Below, in pieces: positions 26,309 to 35,969 of a stretch of 64,000 bases of DNA. The notes beneath the pieces are model-generated. The model did not search any database, was not told the origin of the DNA, and saw only the letters and a list, made by a program, of their open reading frames with translations. Location of the stretch: the NCBI RefSeq assembly GCF_000761485.1, contig NZ_JPMX01000091.1, positions 41,234-105,233 of the forward strand, given 5' to 3'. A program made the translations under genes and the position numbers. Numbering within the stretch: position 1 is the stretch's first letter; the number at the start of each line of letters is the position of its first letter. This stretch comes from Modestobacter caceresii. GTDB lineage: Bacteria; Actinomycetota; Actinomycetes; Mycobacteriales; Geodermatophilaceae.

Positions 26309-28729
26309 TCAGGCCGGGCGCCCCGTCCTGGCCAGGTGCAGCCAGGTGTCGACGACGGTGTCCGGGTTCAGCGACATCGACTCGATCCCCTGGGCCACCA
26401 GCCACTCGGCCAGGTCGGGGTGGTCGCTCGGGCCCTGGCCGCAGATGCCGACGTACTTGCCGCGCTCCAGGCACGCCTTGATCGCCATCTCCAGCACGGC
26501 GAGGACGGCGGGGTTGCGCTCGTCGAAGCTGCCGGCCACCAGGCTGGAGTCGCGGTCGAGGCCGAGCACCAGCTGGGTCATGTCGTTGGAGCCGATGGAG
26601 AACCCGTCGACGTGGTCGAGGAACTCGTGAGCCAGCAGCGCGTTGGACGGCAGCTCGCACATCATCACCACCGACAGGTCGTTCTCTCCGCGGCGCAGGC
26701 CGTGCTCGCCGAGCAGCCGCACCACGCCCTCGATCTCCGCCACGGTCCGGACGAACGGGATCATGATCTTGACGTTGGTCAGCCCCATCTCGTCGCGGAC
26801 GTACCGCAGCGCCTCGCACTCCATCGCGAAGCAGTCGGCGAAGTCGGCCGACAGGTACCGCGACGCCCCGCGGTAGCCGAGCATCGGGTTCTCCTCGTGC
26901 GGCTCGTAGGCCTCGCCGCCGAGCAGGTTGGCGTACTCGTTGGACTTGAAGTCGCTCATCCGCACGATCACCGGCTCCGGCGCGAACGCCGCGGCGATCA
27001 TGGAGACGCCCTCGGCCACCCGCTGCACGAAGAAGTCCCGCGCCGAGGGGTAGGCGACGATCCGCTCCTCGATCTCCGCCTTCAGCGGCGCGTCCAGGGT
27101 GTCCAGCTCCAGCAGGGCGCGCGGGTGGATCCCGATCTGCCGGTTGATGATGAACTCCAGCCGGGCCAGCCCGACCCCGGCGTGCGGCAGCCGGGAGAAG
27201 GCGAAGGCCTGCTCCGGCGTCCCCACGTTCATCATGATCTTGGTGGGGATCTCCGGCATGGCGTCCAGCTCGGTCTCGGCGACCTCGAAGCCGACCTCGC
27301 CGGCGTAGACCAGGCCGGTGTCGCCCTCGGCGCAGGAGACGGTGACCGGGTCGCCGTCGGACAGGGCCCGGGTGGCGGTCCCGGTGCCGACGACGGCGGG
27401 GATGCCGAGCTCGCGGGCGATGATCGCCGCGTGGCAGGTGCGGCCGCCGCGGTTGGTCACGATCGCCGCGGCCCGCTTCATGATCGGTTCCCAGTCCGGG
27501 TCGGTCATGTCGGCGACCAGCACGTCGCCGGGGGTGAAGGAGTCCATCTCGTCGATGTCGGTGAGCACCCGGACCGCACCCGCGCCGATCTTCTGCCCGA
27601 TCGCCCGCCCCTCGACCACGACGTCCCCGGTGCCGGTGAGCCGGTAGCGCTCGGAGGTGGTCCCGGCGCGGGACTGCACCGTCTCCGGGCGCGCCTGCAG
27701 GATCATCAGCTCCCCGGTGCGGCCGTCCTTGCCCCACTCGATGTCCATCGGCCGGCCGTAGTGCTCCTCGATCTTGAGCGCCTGGCGGGCCAGCTCGAGG
27801 ACCTCGTCGTCGGTGAGGGACAGCTTCCGGCGGTCGGCGGGGTCGACGTCGACGAACTCCGTCGTCCGGCCGACCTCGGCGTGCGCGGTGTAGACCATCT
27901 TGGTGGCCTTCTCCCCCACGCCGCGCTTCAGCACGGCCGGGCGGCCGGCGCGCAGGGCGGGCTTGTAGACGTAGAACTCGTCGGGGTTGACCGCCCCCTG
28001 CACCACGCCCTCCCCCAGCCCGTAGGCCGAGGTGACGAAGACGGCGTCCCGGAAACCGGACTCGGTGTCCATGGTGAACAGCACGCCCGACGCCCCGACG
28101 TCCGAGCGGACCATCCGCTGCACGCCCGCCGACAGCGAGACCGACTCGTGGTCGAAGCCGTGGTGCACCCGGTAGGCGATGGCCCGGTCGTTGTAGAGCG
28201 AGGCGTAGACCTCGCGGACCGCCTGCAGGACGGCGTCGATGCCGCGCACGTTGAGGAAGGTCTCTTGCTGGCCGGCGAAGGAGGCGTCGGGCAGGTCCTC
28301 GGCCGTGGCGCTGGACCGGACCGCGAAGGAGGCCTCCGCGTCGTCCCCGGCGAGCCGTTCGTACGCGGCCCGGATGTCGGCCTCCAGCGCCGGCGGGAAC
28401 GGCTGCTCGACCACCGCCCGGCGGATCTCCGTGCCGGCGGCGGACAGCGCCCGGACGTCGTCGGTGTCCAGCGTGCGCAGCCGGTCGGCGATCCGGGCGG
28501 CCAGCCCGGTGTCGCCGAGGAAGCGCTGGTAGGCCGCCGCGGTGGTGGCGAAGCCGTCCGGGACGCTGACCCCGGCGTCGGCGAGGTGGGAGATCATCTC
28601 GCCGAGCGAGGCGTTCTTCCCGCCCACGACCTCCAGGTCGCCGAGCCCGAGCTCGGCGAACCAGCGGACGTTGTCGCCGTCGTCCGGGGTCCTGCCGGCC
28701 GGGGCCTCGGGTGCGGTGTCGGTGCTCAT
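26309..28729 (-). CDS. ppsA: phosphoenolpyruvate synthase
   Basis: An 806-residue enzyme converting pyruvate, ATP and water to PEP, AMP and phosphate for gluconeogenesis. The N-terminal ATP-grasp domain shows [12 protein letters not shown] and [20 protein letters not shown]. The swivelling domain has the phospho-histidine in [21 protein letters not shown]. The C-terminal PEP-binding barrel includes ARLEFIIN and the active-site Cys in [11 protein letters not shown]. Length is typical. The ATG at 28729 overlaps the stop of the upstream regulatory kinase gene (ATGA), so enzyme and regulator are co-translated. Activity is probably set by phosphorylation of the threonine next to the catalytic His. 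Confidence 0.96.
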   Translation of the reverse strand: MSTDTAPEAPAGRTPDDGDNVRWFAELGLGDLEVVGGKNASLGEMISHLADAGVSVPDGFATTAAAYQRFLGDTGLAARIADRLRTLDTDDVRALSAAGTEIRRAVVEQPFPPALEADIRAAYERLAGDDAEASFAVRSSATAEDLPDASFAGQQETFLNVRGIDAVLQAVREVYASLYNDRAIAYRVHHGFDHESVSLSAGVQRMVRSDVGASGVLFTMDTESGFRDAVFVTSAYGLGEGVVQGAVNPDEFYVYKPALRAGRPAVLKRGVGEKATKMVYTAHAEVGRTTEFVDVDPADRRKLSLTDDEVLELARQALKIEEHYGRPMDIEWGKDGRTGELMILQARPETVQSRAGTTSERYRLTGTGDVVVEGRAIGQKIGAGAVRVLTDIDEMDSFTPGDVLVADMTDPDWEPIMKRAAAIVTNRGGRTCHAAIIARELGIPAVVGTGTATRALSDGDPVTVSCAEGDTGLVYAGEVGFEVAETELDAMPEIPTKIMMNVGTPEQAFAFSRLPHAGVGLARLEFIINRQIGIHPRALLELDTLDAPLKAEIEERIVAYPSARDFFVQRVAEGVSMIAAAFAPEPVIVRMSDFKSNEYANLLGGEAYEPHEENPMLGYRGASRYLSADFADCFAMECEALRYVRDEMGLTNVKIMIPFVRTVAEIEGVVRLLGEHGLRRGENDLSVVMMCELPSNALLAHEFLDHVDGFSIGSNDMTQLVLGLDRDSSLVAGSFDERNPAVLAVLEMAIKACLERGKYVGICGQGPSDHPDLAEWLVAQGIESMSLNPDTVVDTWLHLARTGRPA

Positions 28730-29619
28730 GGTCGGGGGGTCCTTCCTCGCCGGAGGTCGTGGCCGGATGGCGGGCGCTGGCCGGAGCTGCGCCGTTGCCG
28801 GGCCAGGGTCTGGATCACCACGGCGGCGATCTCCTCGACGGAGGCCGCCGAGGTGTCGACCGTGGGCAGGGAGTGCGTCTCGTACATCGCCGTCGCCCGG
28901 CGCAGCTCGTACCGGCACTGGTCCTCGGATGCGTACCGCGAGTCCGGCCGCCGCTCCTGCCGGACCCGGCTGAGCCGGGAGACCGTGGTGGTCAGCCCGA
29001 AGCACCGCTCGCGGAGGTCCTTCACCGGGCGGGGCAGGTCGGTGGTCTCCAGGTCCTCGTCGACCAGCGGGTAGTTGGCCACGAAGAGGCCGTGCTGCAG
29101 CGCGAGGTACATCGCGGTCGGCGTCTTGCCGCACCGGGACGGCGCCAGCAGGACGACGTCGGCCCGGTCCAGCCCGCGCGGGCTCAGGCCGTCGTCGTGC
29201 TCGATGGCGAACTCGATCGCCGCCATCCGACTGTTGTAGCGGCGGACGTCGCCGACCCCGTGCAGCCGCCGGGCCTCCCGCAGTCCGCGGGTGCCCAGCT
29301 GCTCCTCGACCCGGTCCATGTGGATGCCGAAGAAGTCGATGATCGGGGCCTTGGTCCGCAGCAGCTCCTCGCGCACCTCGTCGACGGCGGCGGTGGTGAA
29401 CACCAGCGGGGTGACCGGCCCCTCCATCGCCTCGTCCAGCTGGGCGACCACCTCGCGGGCCTCCTCGACCGAGGAGATGAACGGGATGAGGGTGCGTTCG
29501 AAGTGCACGTCGGGGAACTGGATGAGCAGCGCGTTGCCCATCGTCTCCGCGCTGATCCCGGTGCTGTCGGACAGGAAGAACACCGGGACGACGGCGTCCG
29601 CGTCACGGTCGTCGGTCAC
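28726..29619 (-). CDS. ppsR: PEP synthase regulatory protein (kinase/pyrophosphorylase, PPSR)
   Basis: A 297-residue DUF299/PPSR protein. It inactivates PEP synthase by ADP-dependent phosphorylation of the threonine in the TCH motif and reactivates it by phosphate-dependent removal. Seen here: [21 protein letters not shown] at the N-terminus, the P-loop-like [17 protein letters not shown] (about 158-174), and [11 protein letters not shown]. The target motif is present in the adjacent PpsA. The C-terminal 20 residues are basic and not conserved. The ATG at 29619 gives the family-typical N-terminus. Confidence 0.95.
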   Translation of the reverse strand: MTDDRDADAVVPVFFLSDSTGISAETMGNALLIQFPDVHFERTLIPFISSVEEAREVVAQLDEAMEGPVTPLVFTTAAVDEVREELLRTKAPIIDFFGIHMDRVEEQLGTRGLREARRLHGVGDVRRYNSRMAAIEFAIEHDDGLSPRGLDRADVVLLAPSRCGKTPTAMYLALQHGLFVANYPLVDEDLETTDLPRPVKDLRERCFGLTTTVSRLSRVRQERRPDSRYASEDQCRYELRRATAMYETHSLPTVDTSAASVEEIAAVVIQTLARQRRSSGQRPPSGHDLRRGRTPRP

Positions 29620-29745
29620 CGGACGCCCCGGTGGCGGTTCCCGGCGCAGTGCCCCGGCAGGTCAGGCGTCATGCAGCACCTCTGGTCTTCCGCGTCGTTG
29701 CAGAGAAGAGCGAGCTCGGGGTGAGCATCCCCCGCCGGCGGCCTC

Positions 29746-29761
29746 CCGCGCACCTGCGCGG
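29746..29761 (-). terminator. short hairpin downstream of the drrAB-merR operon
   Basis: CCGCGCA (29746-29752) and TGCGCGG (29755-29761) form a 7-bp stem about 35 bases past the MerR stop. There is no U-tract, so termination is tentative. Confidence 0.3.
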
Positions 29762-29795
29762 TCGCTCCACGGTCCCCGCAGACCAGGACCGGGCC

Positions 29796-30569
29796 TCAGC
29801 CCGCCGGGTCGATGCGCCTGATGTCGGTCCAGCCGATGAAGCCCCGTTCCTCCAGGAGCTGGAACAGGCGCGGGGCGCACGCGAAGGCCTCGACGAACGC
29901 GGCATCGAGGAGCGCGATCAGGTCGGCGCTGATCGGCTCCTCCTCCACCACCCCCGCGGACCGGGCTGCCGCCGCCTCGAGGAAGGCGACCACCCGGTCC
30001 GCGAGCGCCGGCAGCCGCGGGTCGTCCGCCGCGCAGTCGGCCAGGTCGCCGATGTCGAGATAGAGCCGGCGCAGCGGTTCGTCCTCGATCTGCGCGTGCT
30101 TGATCGCCATGAACGCCGACATCTGGTCCGGCATCTGCGCGGCGAGCAGGATCCAGCTGTCCCGCTCGATCTCGATCACCCGCTCCGGGAACCCGTACTC
30201 GTGCATCCGGTCGAGGTAGGCGACCGCCTCCGGCGGCAACGCCAGGCTGTCGCCGGCGGCGAGCTGGGAGATCCGCTCCCGATGACGCTGTCGGTCGCGG
30301 ATCTCGGCTCGCAGCCGGCGGTCGATCTCCGCGACGGCGACGGCGAAGCCCTCGTCACCTGCGGCCAGCAGCTCGCGCACCCGGGACAGCGGCACGCCGG
30401 CCTCGGCCAGGATCCGGATCCTGATCAGCTCCACGACGGCCGCGGCGTCGTAGCGCCGGTAGCCGGAGTGGTCGCGCTCGGGCTCGGGAAGCAGTCCCTT
30501 GGCGTGGTAGTGCCGGACGGCGCGGACCGTCACGCCGGCGTAGGACGCGAGCTGGCCGATGGTCAGCAT
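29796..30569 (-). CDS. MerR family transcriptional regulator
   Basis: A 257-residue regulator. The MerR helix-turn-helix occupies residues 1-70: MLTIGQLASYAGVTVRAVRHYHAKGLLPEPER, where HYH replaces the common HYD/YYD. A helical linker follows, then a C-terminal domain of about 150 residues that is larger than in metal-sensing MerR proteins and may bind an organic ligand. No cysteine metal cluster is evident. It is the third gene of a leftward operon after the DrrA/DrrB-like transporter, 33 bases downstream of the permease, so it probably controls that exporter. Confidence 0.9.
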   Translation of the reverse strand: MLTIGQLASYAGVTVRAVRHYHAKGLLPEPERDHSGYRRYDAAAVVELIRIRILAEAGVPLSRVRELLAAGDEGFAVAVAEIDRRLRAEIRDRQRHRERISQLAAGDSLALPPEAVAYLDRMHEYGFPERVIEIERDSWILLAAQMPDQMSAFMAIKHAQIEDEPLRRLYLDIGDLADCAADDPRLPALADRVVAFLEAAAARSAGVVEEEPISADLIALLDAAFVEAFACAPRLFQLLEERGFIGWTDIRRIDPAG

Positions 30570-30602
30570 GGCGCTGGGGTCTCCTCTCCGCCATCGTCCC
30601 GG

Positions 30603-31364
30603 TCAGCCGGTCTTCCGGCGGTAGGTGCTCATCGCCAGCGCGTACGCGACGAGCAGCAGGCCGACGCACCAGGCGACTGCCAGCCAACCGTCGTCCCCGA
30701 CCGGCCGCTCCGCGAACAGACTGCGGATGGTGCCCACGATCGGGGTGACGGGCTGGTTCTCGGCGAACCAGCGCACCGGGCCCGGCATGCCGTCGGTCGG
30801 GACGAACGCCGAGCTGATGAACGGCAGGAAGACGAGGGGGTAGGAGAACCCGCTGACCCCGTCGACCGACCTGGCGGTCAGCCCGGGGACCACGGCCAGC
30901 CAGGTCAGCGCCAGGGTGAACAGCACCAGGATGCCGAGGACGGCGAGCCAGGCGAGCACGCCCGCGCCGGTCCGGAACCCCATCGCCACGGCGACCAGGA
31001 CGACGAGCGCGAGCGCGAGCAGGTTGGCGACGACCGAGGTGAGCACGTGCGCCCAGAGCACCGCCGACCGGGCGATCGGCATCGACCGGAACCGCTCGAA
31101 GAGACCACCGGAGACGTCGGTGAAGAGCCGGAAGGCGGTGTAGGCGATCCCGGAGGCGACGGTGATGAGCAGGACCCCGGGCAGCAGGTAGTCGACGTAC
31201 CGGCCCCCGCCGACGTCGATGGCGGACCCGAAGACGTAGACGAACAGCAGCAGCATGGCGACCGGCGTGACGGCCGTGGTGATGATCGTGTCCGGGCTGC
31301 GCAGGACGTGGCGCAGCGACCGCTTCGACAGGGTCGCGGTGTCCCGGAGGACGGCGGCGGTCAT
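30603..31364 (-). CDS. ABC-2 type exporter permease (DrrB-like)
   Basis: A 253-residue membrane protein with six predicted spans of the ABC-2 family. It includes the conserved region GERFRSMPIARSAVLWAHVL-like segment (LFERFRSMPIARS), where ABC-2 permeases have an amphipathic coupling helix, and FSYPLVFLPFISSAFVP near residue 180. DrrB-type permeases export daunorubicin-like drugs or lipids. The ATG at 31364 overlaps the stop of the ATPase gene (ATGA). The substrate is unknown; coupling with MerR suggests inducible drug efflux. Confidence 0.9.
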   Translation of the reverse strand: MTAAVLRDTATLSKRSLRHVLRSPDTIITTAVTPVAMLLLFVYVFGSAIDVGGGRYVDYLLPGVLLITVASGIAYTAFRLFTDVSGGLFERFRSMPIARSAVLWAHVLTSVVANLLALALVVLVAVAMGFRTGAGVLAWLAVLGILVLFTLALTWLAVVPGLTARSVDGVSGFSYPLVFLPFISSAFVPTDGMPGPVRWFAENQPVTPIVGTIRSLFAERPVGDDGWLAVAWCVGLLLVAYALAMSTYRRKTG

Positions 31365-32143
31365 CGGTCGGCCTCCTGCTCGCTGGAGCCGTCGTGGCCG
31401 ACGATCGCCAGGAAGACGTCCTCCAGGGTCGGCTGCTTCTCCACGTACTCGACCTCGGCCGGCGGCAACAGCTGCTGGAGCTCGGCGAGGGTGCCCTCGG
31501 CGATGATCCGCCCCTCGTGCAGGATCGCGATCCGGTCGGCGAGGTGCTCGGCCTCGTCCAGGTACTGGGTGGTGAGCAGCACCGTCGTGCCCTGACCGAC
31601 GAGCTCGCGGACCGTCGCCCAGACCTCGATCCGCGACTGCGGGTCCAGCCCCGTCGTCGGTTCGTCGAGGAAGAGCACGGGCGGGTCGCCGATCAGGCTC
31701 ATCGCGATGTCGAGGCGGCGGCGCATCCCGCCCGACCAGGTCGCCACCCGGCGTCCGGCCGCGTCGGCCAGCTCGAAGCGGGCGAGCAGCTCGTCGGCGA
31801 TGCCGCCGGCGTCGTCGAGGTGGCGCAGCTTCGCGACGAGCACCAGGTTCTCCCGCCCGGTGAGCACCTCGTCAACGGCGGCGAACTGTCCGGTGAGGCT
31901 GATCGACGCGCGGACCTCGCCGTGCGCGGTCGCGACGTCGTGCCCGTGGACGGTGGCCGTGCCGCCGTCGGTCCGGAGCAGCGTGGACAGGATCTTCACC
32001 GTGGTGGTCTTGCCGGAGCCGTTGGCGCCCAGCAGGGCGAGGACGGTGCCCGGGGCGACGCTCAGGTCGACGCCGGAGAGCACCGCATGGTCGCCGTAGG
32101 ACTTGGTGAGCCCGGTGAGCTCGATTGCTGGTGTGGTGGTCAT
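31361..32143 (-). CDS. ABC transporter ATP-binding protein (DrrA-like)
   Basis: A 260-residue ABC ATPase. Walker A GANGSGKTTT (about 37-46), the Q-loop TGQFAAVDEVLTGRENL, the signature WSGGMRRRLDIA (W replaces the usual L), Walker B PVLFLDEPTTGLDPQS and the H-loop region LLTTQYLDEAEHLADRI are all typical of DrrA-type exporters. The C-terminal tail with EYVEKQPTLEDVFLAIVG fits the DrrA regulatory tail. The ATG at 32143 is chosen since TTPAIELTGL is the normal family start. First gene of the drrA-drrB-merR operon. Confidence 0.93.
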   Translation of the reverse strand: MTTTPAIELTGLTKSYGDHAVLSGVDLSVAPGTVLALLGANGSGKTTTVKILSTLLRTDGGTATVHGHDVATAHGEVRASISLTGQFAAVDEVLTGRENLVLVAKLRHLDDAGGIADELLARFELADAAGRRVATWSGGMRRRLDIAMSLIGDPPVLFLDEPTTGLDPQSRIEVWATVRELVGQGTTVLLTTQYLDEAEHLADRIAILHEGRIIAEGTLAELQQLLPPAEVEYVEKQPTLEDVFLAIVGHDGSSEQEADR

Positions 32144-32196
32144 GGCGGGAGCGTCCAGCCCTGACCCTGCGTCAAGGTCAAGCCCTGCTCCCCACG

Positions 32197-33429
32197 TCAC
32201 GGCCGGGCACCTCGCCAGCGCAGCACCTCCAGCGCCGCGGCGACGGCGACGGCGTTCTCCGCCAGGGGCCGCGGCAGCAGGTCCTCGGCCCGGGCCAGCC
32301 GGCGGAGCACGGTGTTCCGGTGGGTGTACAGCCGCGCCGCCGTCCGCGAGGCGTTGCCGAGCTCGCGGACGTAGACCAGCACCGTCTCGCAGGTGACCGC
32401 ATCGGCACCGAGGAGGCCGCCCAGGGTGTCGGCCAGGAACTCCTCCACCCGGGCGGGGTCCCTGGTGAGCAACGCGACCAGCTGCACGTCCTCGTAGCGG
32501 GCGACCTGCTGCGGCGAGGTCAGCCGGTCGAGCATCTGCTGGGTGGTCACCGCGTCCAGGTGGCTGCGCCGGAACCCCTCGACGTCGACCCCCGGGCGCC
32601 CCACGGCCACCCGGACGTCCGGGGCGTCGGCCAGCCCGGCGGCCACCGACTCCGCCTCGGGCGCCCGGCCGACCGGCAGCCACACCCACAGCGCGGCCGC
32701 TCCGGCCACCACGGTCAGCCGCCCCGCGGCACCAGCGGCCCGCATCGCCGCCTCGGCCGCCGCCTCCAGCTGGACCGAACCGGCAGTACCGGCATCGCTC
32801 CACGCGATGACGGCGGTGTGCGGCCCGGTGAGCCCGTAGCCCAGCTGCGCCTCGGCCCGGGCCCGGGCGAGCGGCGCCCCCTCCAGCAGCAGCGACACCG
32901 TGACCCGGCGCTCGGCATGCGCACCGCGGGTCAGCTCGGCGCGCTCGGCGGCCATCCGGGCGGACACCGCGGTGACGGTGTCGTCGATGAAGGTGCTGAT
33001 GGACCGCGCCGACACGTCCAGCAGCTCACGCAGCTCGGCGGTGTCCGAGGTGAGCTGGAAGCAGATGTCCATCCACCGGCGCCAGGCGACCGCCTGCGCG
33101 GTGCGGTAGGCGTCCAGGCCCCGGTGGTCGAGCCCGCGCCGGACCAGGTCCCGGGCACCCTCCAGCACCTCGGGCCCCAGGTCGACCGGCACCCGCTCCC
33201 CGGGGCGCTCCACGTTGGCCGCGGCCCAGCGCAGCAGGTTGGCGCGGTTGGCCCGCCGGGCCCCCTCGGCGAGCACCGGGTCCTCGGCGACCGGGCGCAT
33301 GCCGGACCCGCTCAACGCCGCGGTGTGCAGCTCGGCGACCCACTCGGCCCGGGGATCGAGGGCGAGCTCCGCGCCGCGCCGGAAGAGCTCCCGGACAGCC
33401 GGCGACGGGGTGGGCCACTCGGAGGTCAC
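32197..33429 (-). CDS. PucR/CdaR family transcriptional regulator
   Basis: A 410-residue regulator. The C-terminal HTH_30 domain, VLVYVRELGNASRTAARLYTHRNTVLRRL, is diagnostic of PucR/CdaR proteins. Preceding it are a GGDEF-like degenerate middle domain (QLGYGLTGPHTAVIAWSD) and an N-terminal sensory region (RsbRD-like). The GTG at 33429 (VTSEW) is chosen; an ATG at 33437 is out of frame. It is divergent from the Baeyer-Villiger monooxygenase operon and separated by 111 bases with an inverted repeat, so it is the probable activator of that operon. Confidence 0.9.
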   Translation of the reverse strand: MTSEWPTPSPAVRELFRRGAELALDPRAEWVAELHTAALSGSGMRPVAEDPVLAEGARRANRANLLRWAAANVERPGERVPVDLGPEVLEGARDLVRRGLDHRGLDAYRTAQAVAWRRWMDICFQLTSDTAELRELLDVSARSISTFIDDTVTAVSARMAAERAELTRGAHAERRVTVSLLLEGAPLARARAEAQLGYGLTGPHTAVIAWSDAGTAGSVQLEAAAEAAMRAAGAAGRLTVVAGAAALWVWLPVGRAPEAESVAAGLADAPDVRVAVGRPGVDVEGFRRSHLDAVTTQQMLDRLTSPQQVARYEDVQLVALLTRDPARVEEFLADTLGGLLGADAVTCETVLVYVRELGNASRTAARLYTHRNTVLRRLARAEDLLPRPLAENAVAVAAALEVLRWRGARP

Positions 33430-33440
33430 CGGTTCATCGT

Positions 33441-33466
33441 GCACCACTGCGTGCCGACCGTGGTGC
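33441..33466. promoter_or_regulatory. inverted repeat in the PucR/monooxygenase divergent region
   Basis: GCACCAC (33441-33447) and GTGGTGC (33460-33466) are perfect 7-bp arms with centres about two helical turns apart. It lies next to the PucR gene start and 75 bases upstream of the monooxygenase ATG. Candidate PucR operator. Confidence 0.4.
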
Positions 33467-33540
33467 TGATCGTGCTGGCAGAACGTCCTCCGGTCACAGA
33501 AGGTCGAGACAGCGCCGTCCCCTGCCGAGCTGGAGAGAGC

Positions 33541-35034
33541 ATGAGCACCCCGACTCCCGTCGAGCACCTCGACGTCCTGATCGTGGGTGCCGGCCTCTCC
33601 GGCATCGGCGCCGCGTACTACCTGCAGCGCGACCACCCGCAGCGCAGCTTCGCGCTGCTGGAGGCGCGCGAGGCGACCGGCGGCACCTGGGACCTGTTCC
33701 GGTACCCGGGCATCCGGTCGGACTCCGACCTGCACACCTTCGGCTACGAGTTCGCGCCGTGGCGCGACCCGCAGTCCATCGCCGGCGCCGACCGGATCCT
33801 CGACTACCTGCGCGGCACCGCGGCCGAGCACGGGATCGACGGCCACGTGCGCTTCCACTCCCGGGTGGTCGCCGCGTCGTGGTCGTCGGAGCGGGCGCGG
33901 TGGACCGTCGAGGTGGAGCGCACCGACACCGGCGAGCGGACCGCGCTCACCTGCGGCTGGCTGTTCGTCGCCGGCGGCTACTACCGCTACGACGAGGGCT
34001 TCACCCCGCACTTCGAGGGGCGCGAGCGGTTCGCCGGCCAGCTCGTGCACCCGCAGCACTGGCCCGCGGACCTGGACACCGCGGGCAAGCGCGTCGTCGT
34101 CATCGGCAGCGGGGCCACCGCGGTCACCCTCGTCCCGGCGCTGGCCGGGACGGCCGCGAGCGTCACCATGCTGCAGCGCACGCCCAGCTACGTCATGCCG
34201 GTCCCGGCCGAGGACAAGCTGGCCAACCGGCTGCGCCGGGTGCTGGGCGAGGAGCGCGCCCACCCGCTGATCCGCCGCAAGAACATCGCCAAGGGCCGGC
34301 TGGTCTGGCAGTTCTGCCAGCGGCACCCGGAGCGGGCCCGGAAGCTCATCCGCTGGGTCAACGCCAAGCAGCTCCCCGACGGCTATCCGGTCGACGAGCA
34401 CTTCAACCCGCCGTACGGCCCGTGGGACCAGCGGCTGTGCGCCGTCCCGGACGGCGACCTGTTCCGCGCGATCCGTGAGGACCGGGCCGAGGTCGTCACC
34501 GACCGGATCGTCACGTTCACCGAGACCGGGGTGCTGCTGGAGTCGGGCCGGGAGCTGCCGGCCGACGTGATCGTCACCGCCACCGGGCTCAACCTGCAGG
34601 CGTTCGGCGGCGTGCAGTTCACCGTCGACGGCCAGGAGGTGCAGCTGCCCGAGACCGTCGCCTACAAGGGGATGATGCTCTCCGGCGTGCCCAACCTCGC
34701 CTTCGCGGTCGGCTACACGAACAGCTCCTGGACGCTGAAGATCGGGCTGCTCTGCGAGCACTTCACCCGGTTGCTCAGCCACCTGGACGCGCACGGGTAC
34801 GACAGCGTCCGCCCCGAGCCCCGCGACCCGGACATGCCCACCCGGCCGTTCCTCGACTTCGCCGCCGGCTACGTCCAGCGGGCCATCCACCAGCTGCCGC
34901 GGCAGGGTGACCGGATGCCCTGGTTGACCTCGATGGACTACCGGTCGGACGTCAAGCTGCTCCGGGTCGACAGCGTCGTCGACCCGGAGCTCGTCTTCAC
35001 CCGCAGCGGCGCGGCCGAGCAGGTCGCCGCGTGA
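33541..35034 (+). CDS. Baeyer-Villiger / flavin-containing monooxygenase (EthA/MymA-like)
   Basis: A 497-residue FAD/NADPH monooxygenase. FAD motif GAGLSG (16-21), GGTWDLFRYPGIRSDSDLHTF typical of EthA-like enzymes, the Baeyer-Villiger fingerprint FAGQLVHPQHWP (about 164-175) and the NADPH motif VIGSGATAV are intact. EthA/MymA enzymes oxidise ketones and thioamides. Gene order (monooxygenase, alpha/beta hydrolase, SDR) mirrors the start of the mycobacterial mymA operon. The reaction may be ketone to ester, then hydrolysis to acid and alcohol. The ATG at 33541 follows GGAGAGAGC. The next gene starts within its stop (GTGA). Confidence 0.94.
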   Translation: MSTPTPVEHLDVLIVGAGLSGIGAAYYLQRDHPQRSFALLEAREATGGTWDLFRYPGIRSDSDLHTFGYEFAPWRDPQSIAGADRILDYLRGTAAEHGIDGHVRFHSRVVAASWSSERARWTVEVERTDTGERTALTCGWLFVAGGYYRYDEGFTPHFEGRERFAGQLVHPQHWPADLDTAGKRVVVIGSGATAVTLVPALAGTAASVTMLQRTPSYVMPVPAEDKLANRLRRVLGEERAHPLIRRKNIAKGRLVWQFCQRHPERARKLIRWVNAKQLPDGYPVDEHFNPPYGPWDQRLCAVPDGDLFRAIREDRAEVVTDRIVTFTETGVLLESGRELPADVIVTATGLNLQAFGGVQFTVDGQEVQLPETVAYKGMMLSGVPNLAFAVGYTNSSWTLKIGLLCEHFTRLLSHLDAHGYDSVRPEPRDPDMPTRPFLDFAAGYVQRAIHQLPRQGDRMPWLTSMDYRSDVKLLRVDSVVDPELVFTRSGAAEQVAA

Positions 35035-35969
35035 GCGCCGCGGACCTGGACCGGTTCGTCGACCTGCCCGCCGGCCCGCGGCTCTGCTACCGCACCGACG
35101 GCCCGGACGACGGCGTCCCGCTGCTGCTCGTCGCCGGCCTCGGCCTGGACCTCACCTCCTGGCCGCAGCGGATGGTCGACGGGTTCACCGGCCACGGGTT
35201 CCGCGTCGTCCGCCTCGACAACCGCGACATCGGCCGCTCGAGCGTGATCGGCACCCGGTCCCCGGGGCGGCTGCGGCAGCTGCTGGCCCGGCCACGGCCG
35301 GACGCCTACGACCTCGCGGACATGGCGGCGGACACCTACGGGCTGCTGGAGCACCTGGCCATCGACCGCGCCCACCTGGTCGGCATGTCGATGGGCGGCA
35401 TGATCGCCCAGACGCTCGCCGCGCGGCACCCGGACCGGGTCGCCAGCCTGACGTCGATCTTCTCCACCACCGGGAACCGGCGGATCGGGCAGCCCGCCCG
35501 GTCCACCCTGGCCCGGCTGGCCCAGGCACCGGCGCGCACGGTCGAGGAGTCGGTCGAGCGCCACCTGTCCCTGCTGCGGCACATCGGCTCCCCGACCGCC
35601 CTGCCCGACGACGACCTCGAGCGGGCCTGGGCGCTGGGGCTGTGGGAGCGCGGCGGCGGCGTACGCGCCCGGGCCGGCGTGCCCCGGCAGATCAGCGCCA
35701 TCCAGGCCTCCGGCGACCGGACCGCGGAGCTGCGGCGGATCACCGCCCCCACCCTCGTGGTCCACGGGTCGGCCGACCGGATGGTGCACCCGAGCGGCGG
35801 CCGGGCCACCGCGGCCGCCGTCCCCGGCTCCCGGTTCGTCGAGCTCCCCGACCTGGGCCACCACCTGGCCCCCGGCGTCGTCGACCAGCTCGTCGAGCTC
35901 ACCACCGACCTCGCCCGCAGCACCGGCGCCCCGCTGGCGTCGCTGTCCCCGACAGGAGACCCCCGATGA
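35031..35969 (+). CDS. alpha/beta hydrolase
   Basis: A 312-residue alpha/beta hydrolase. The oxyanion loop is in LLLVAGLGLDLTSWP, the nucleophile elbow is VGMSMGG (Ser about residue 121), the Asp is likely in LVVHGSADRMVHP, and the catalytic His is in ELPDLGHHLAP. The GTG start at 35031 overlaps the stop of the monooxygenase and its stop overlaps the SDR start, so three genes are coupled. It would hydrolyse the ester or lactone made by the Baeyer-Villiger enzyme (inference). Confidence 0.92.
   Translation: MSAADLDRFVDLPAGPRLCYRTDGPDDGVPLLLVAGLGLDLTSWPQRMVDGFTGHGFRVVRLDNRDIGRSSVIGTRSPGRLRQLLARPRPDAYDLADMAADTYGLLEHLAIDRAHLVGMSMGGMIAQTLAARHPDRVASLTSIFSTTGNRRIGQPARSTLARLAQAPARTVEESVERHLSLLRHIGSPTALPDDDLERAWALGLWERGGGVRARAGVPRQISAIQASGDRTAELRRITAPTLVVHGSADRMVHPSGGRATAAAVPGSRFVELPDLGHHLAPGVVDQLVELTTDLARSTGAPLASLSPTGDPR

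Noticed and set aside
33430-33437. ATG at 33437 as the PucR start
   Set aside because: It opens a frame that stops after three codons and is not in frame with the PucR protein.
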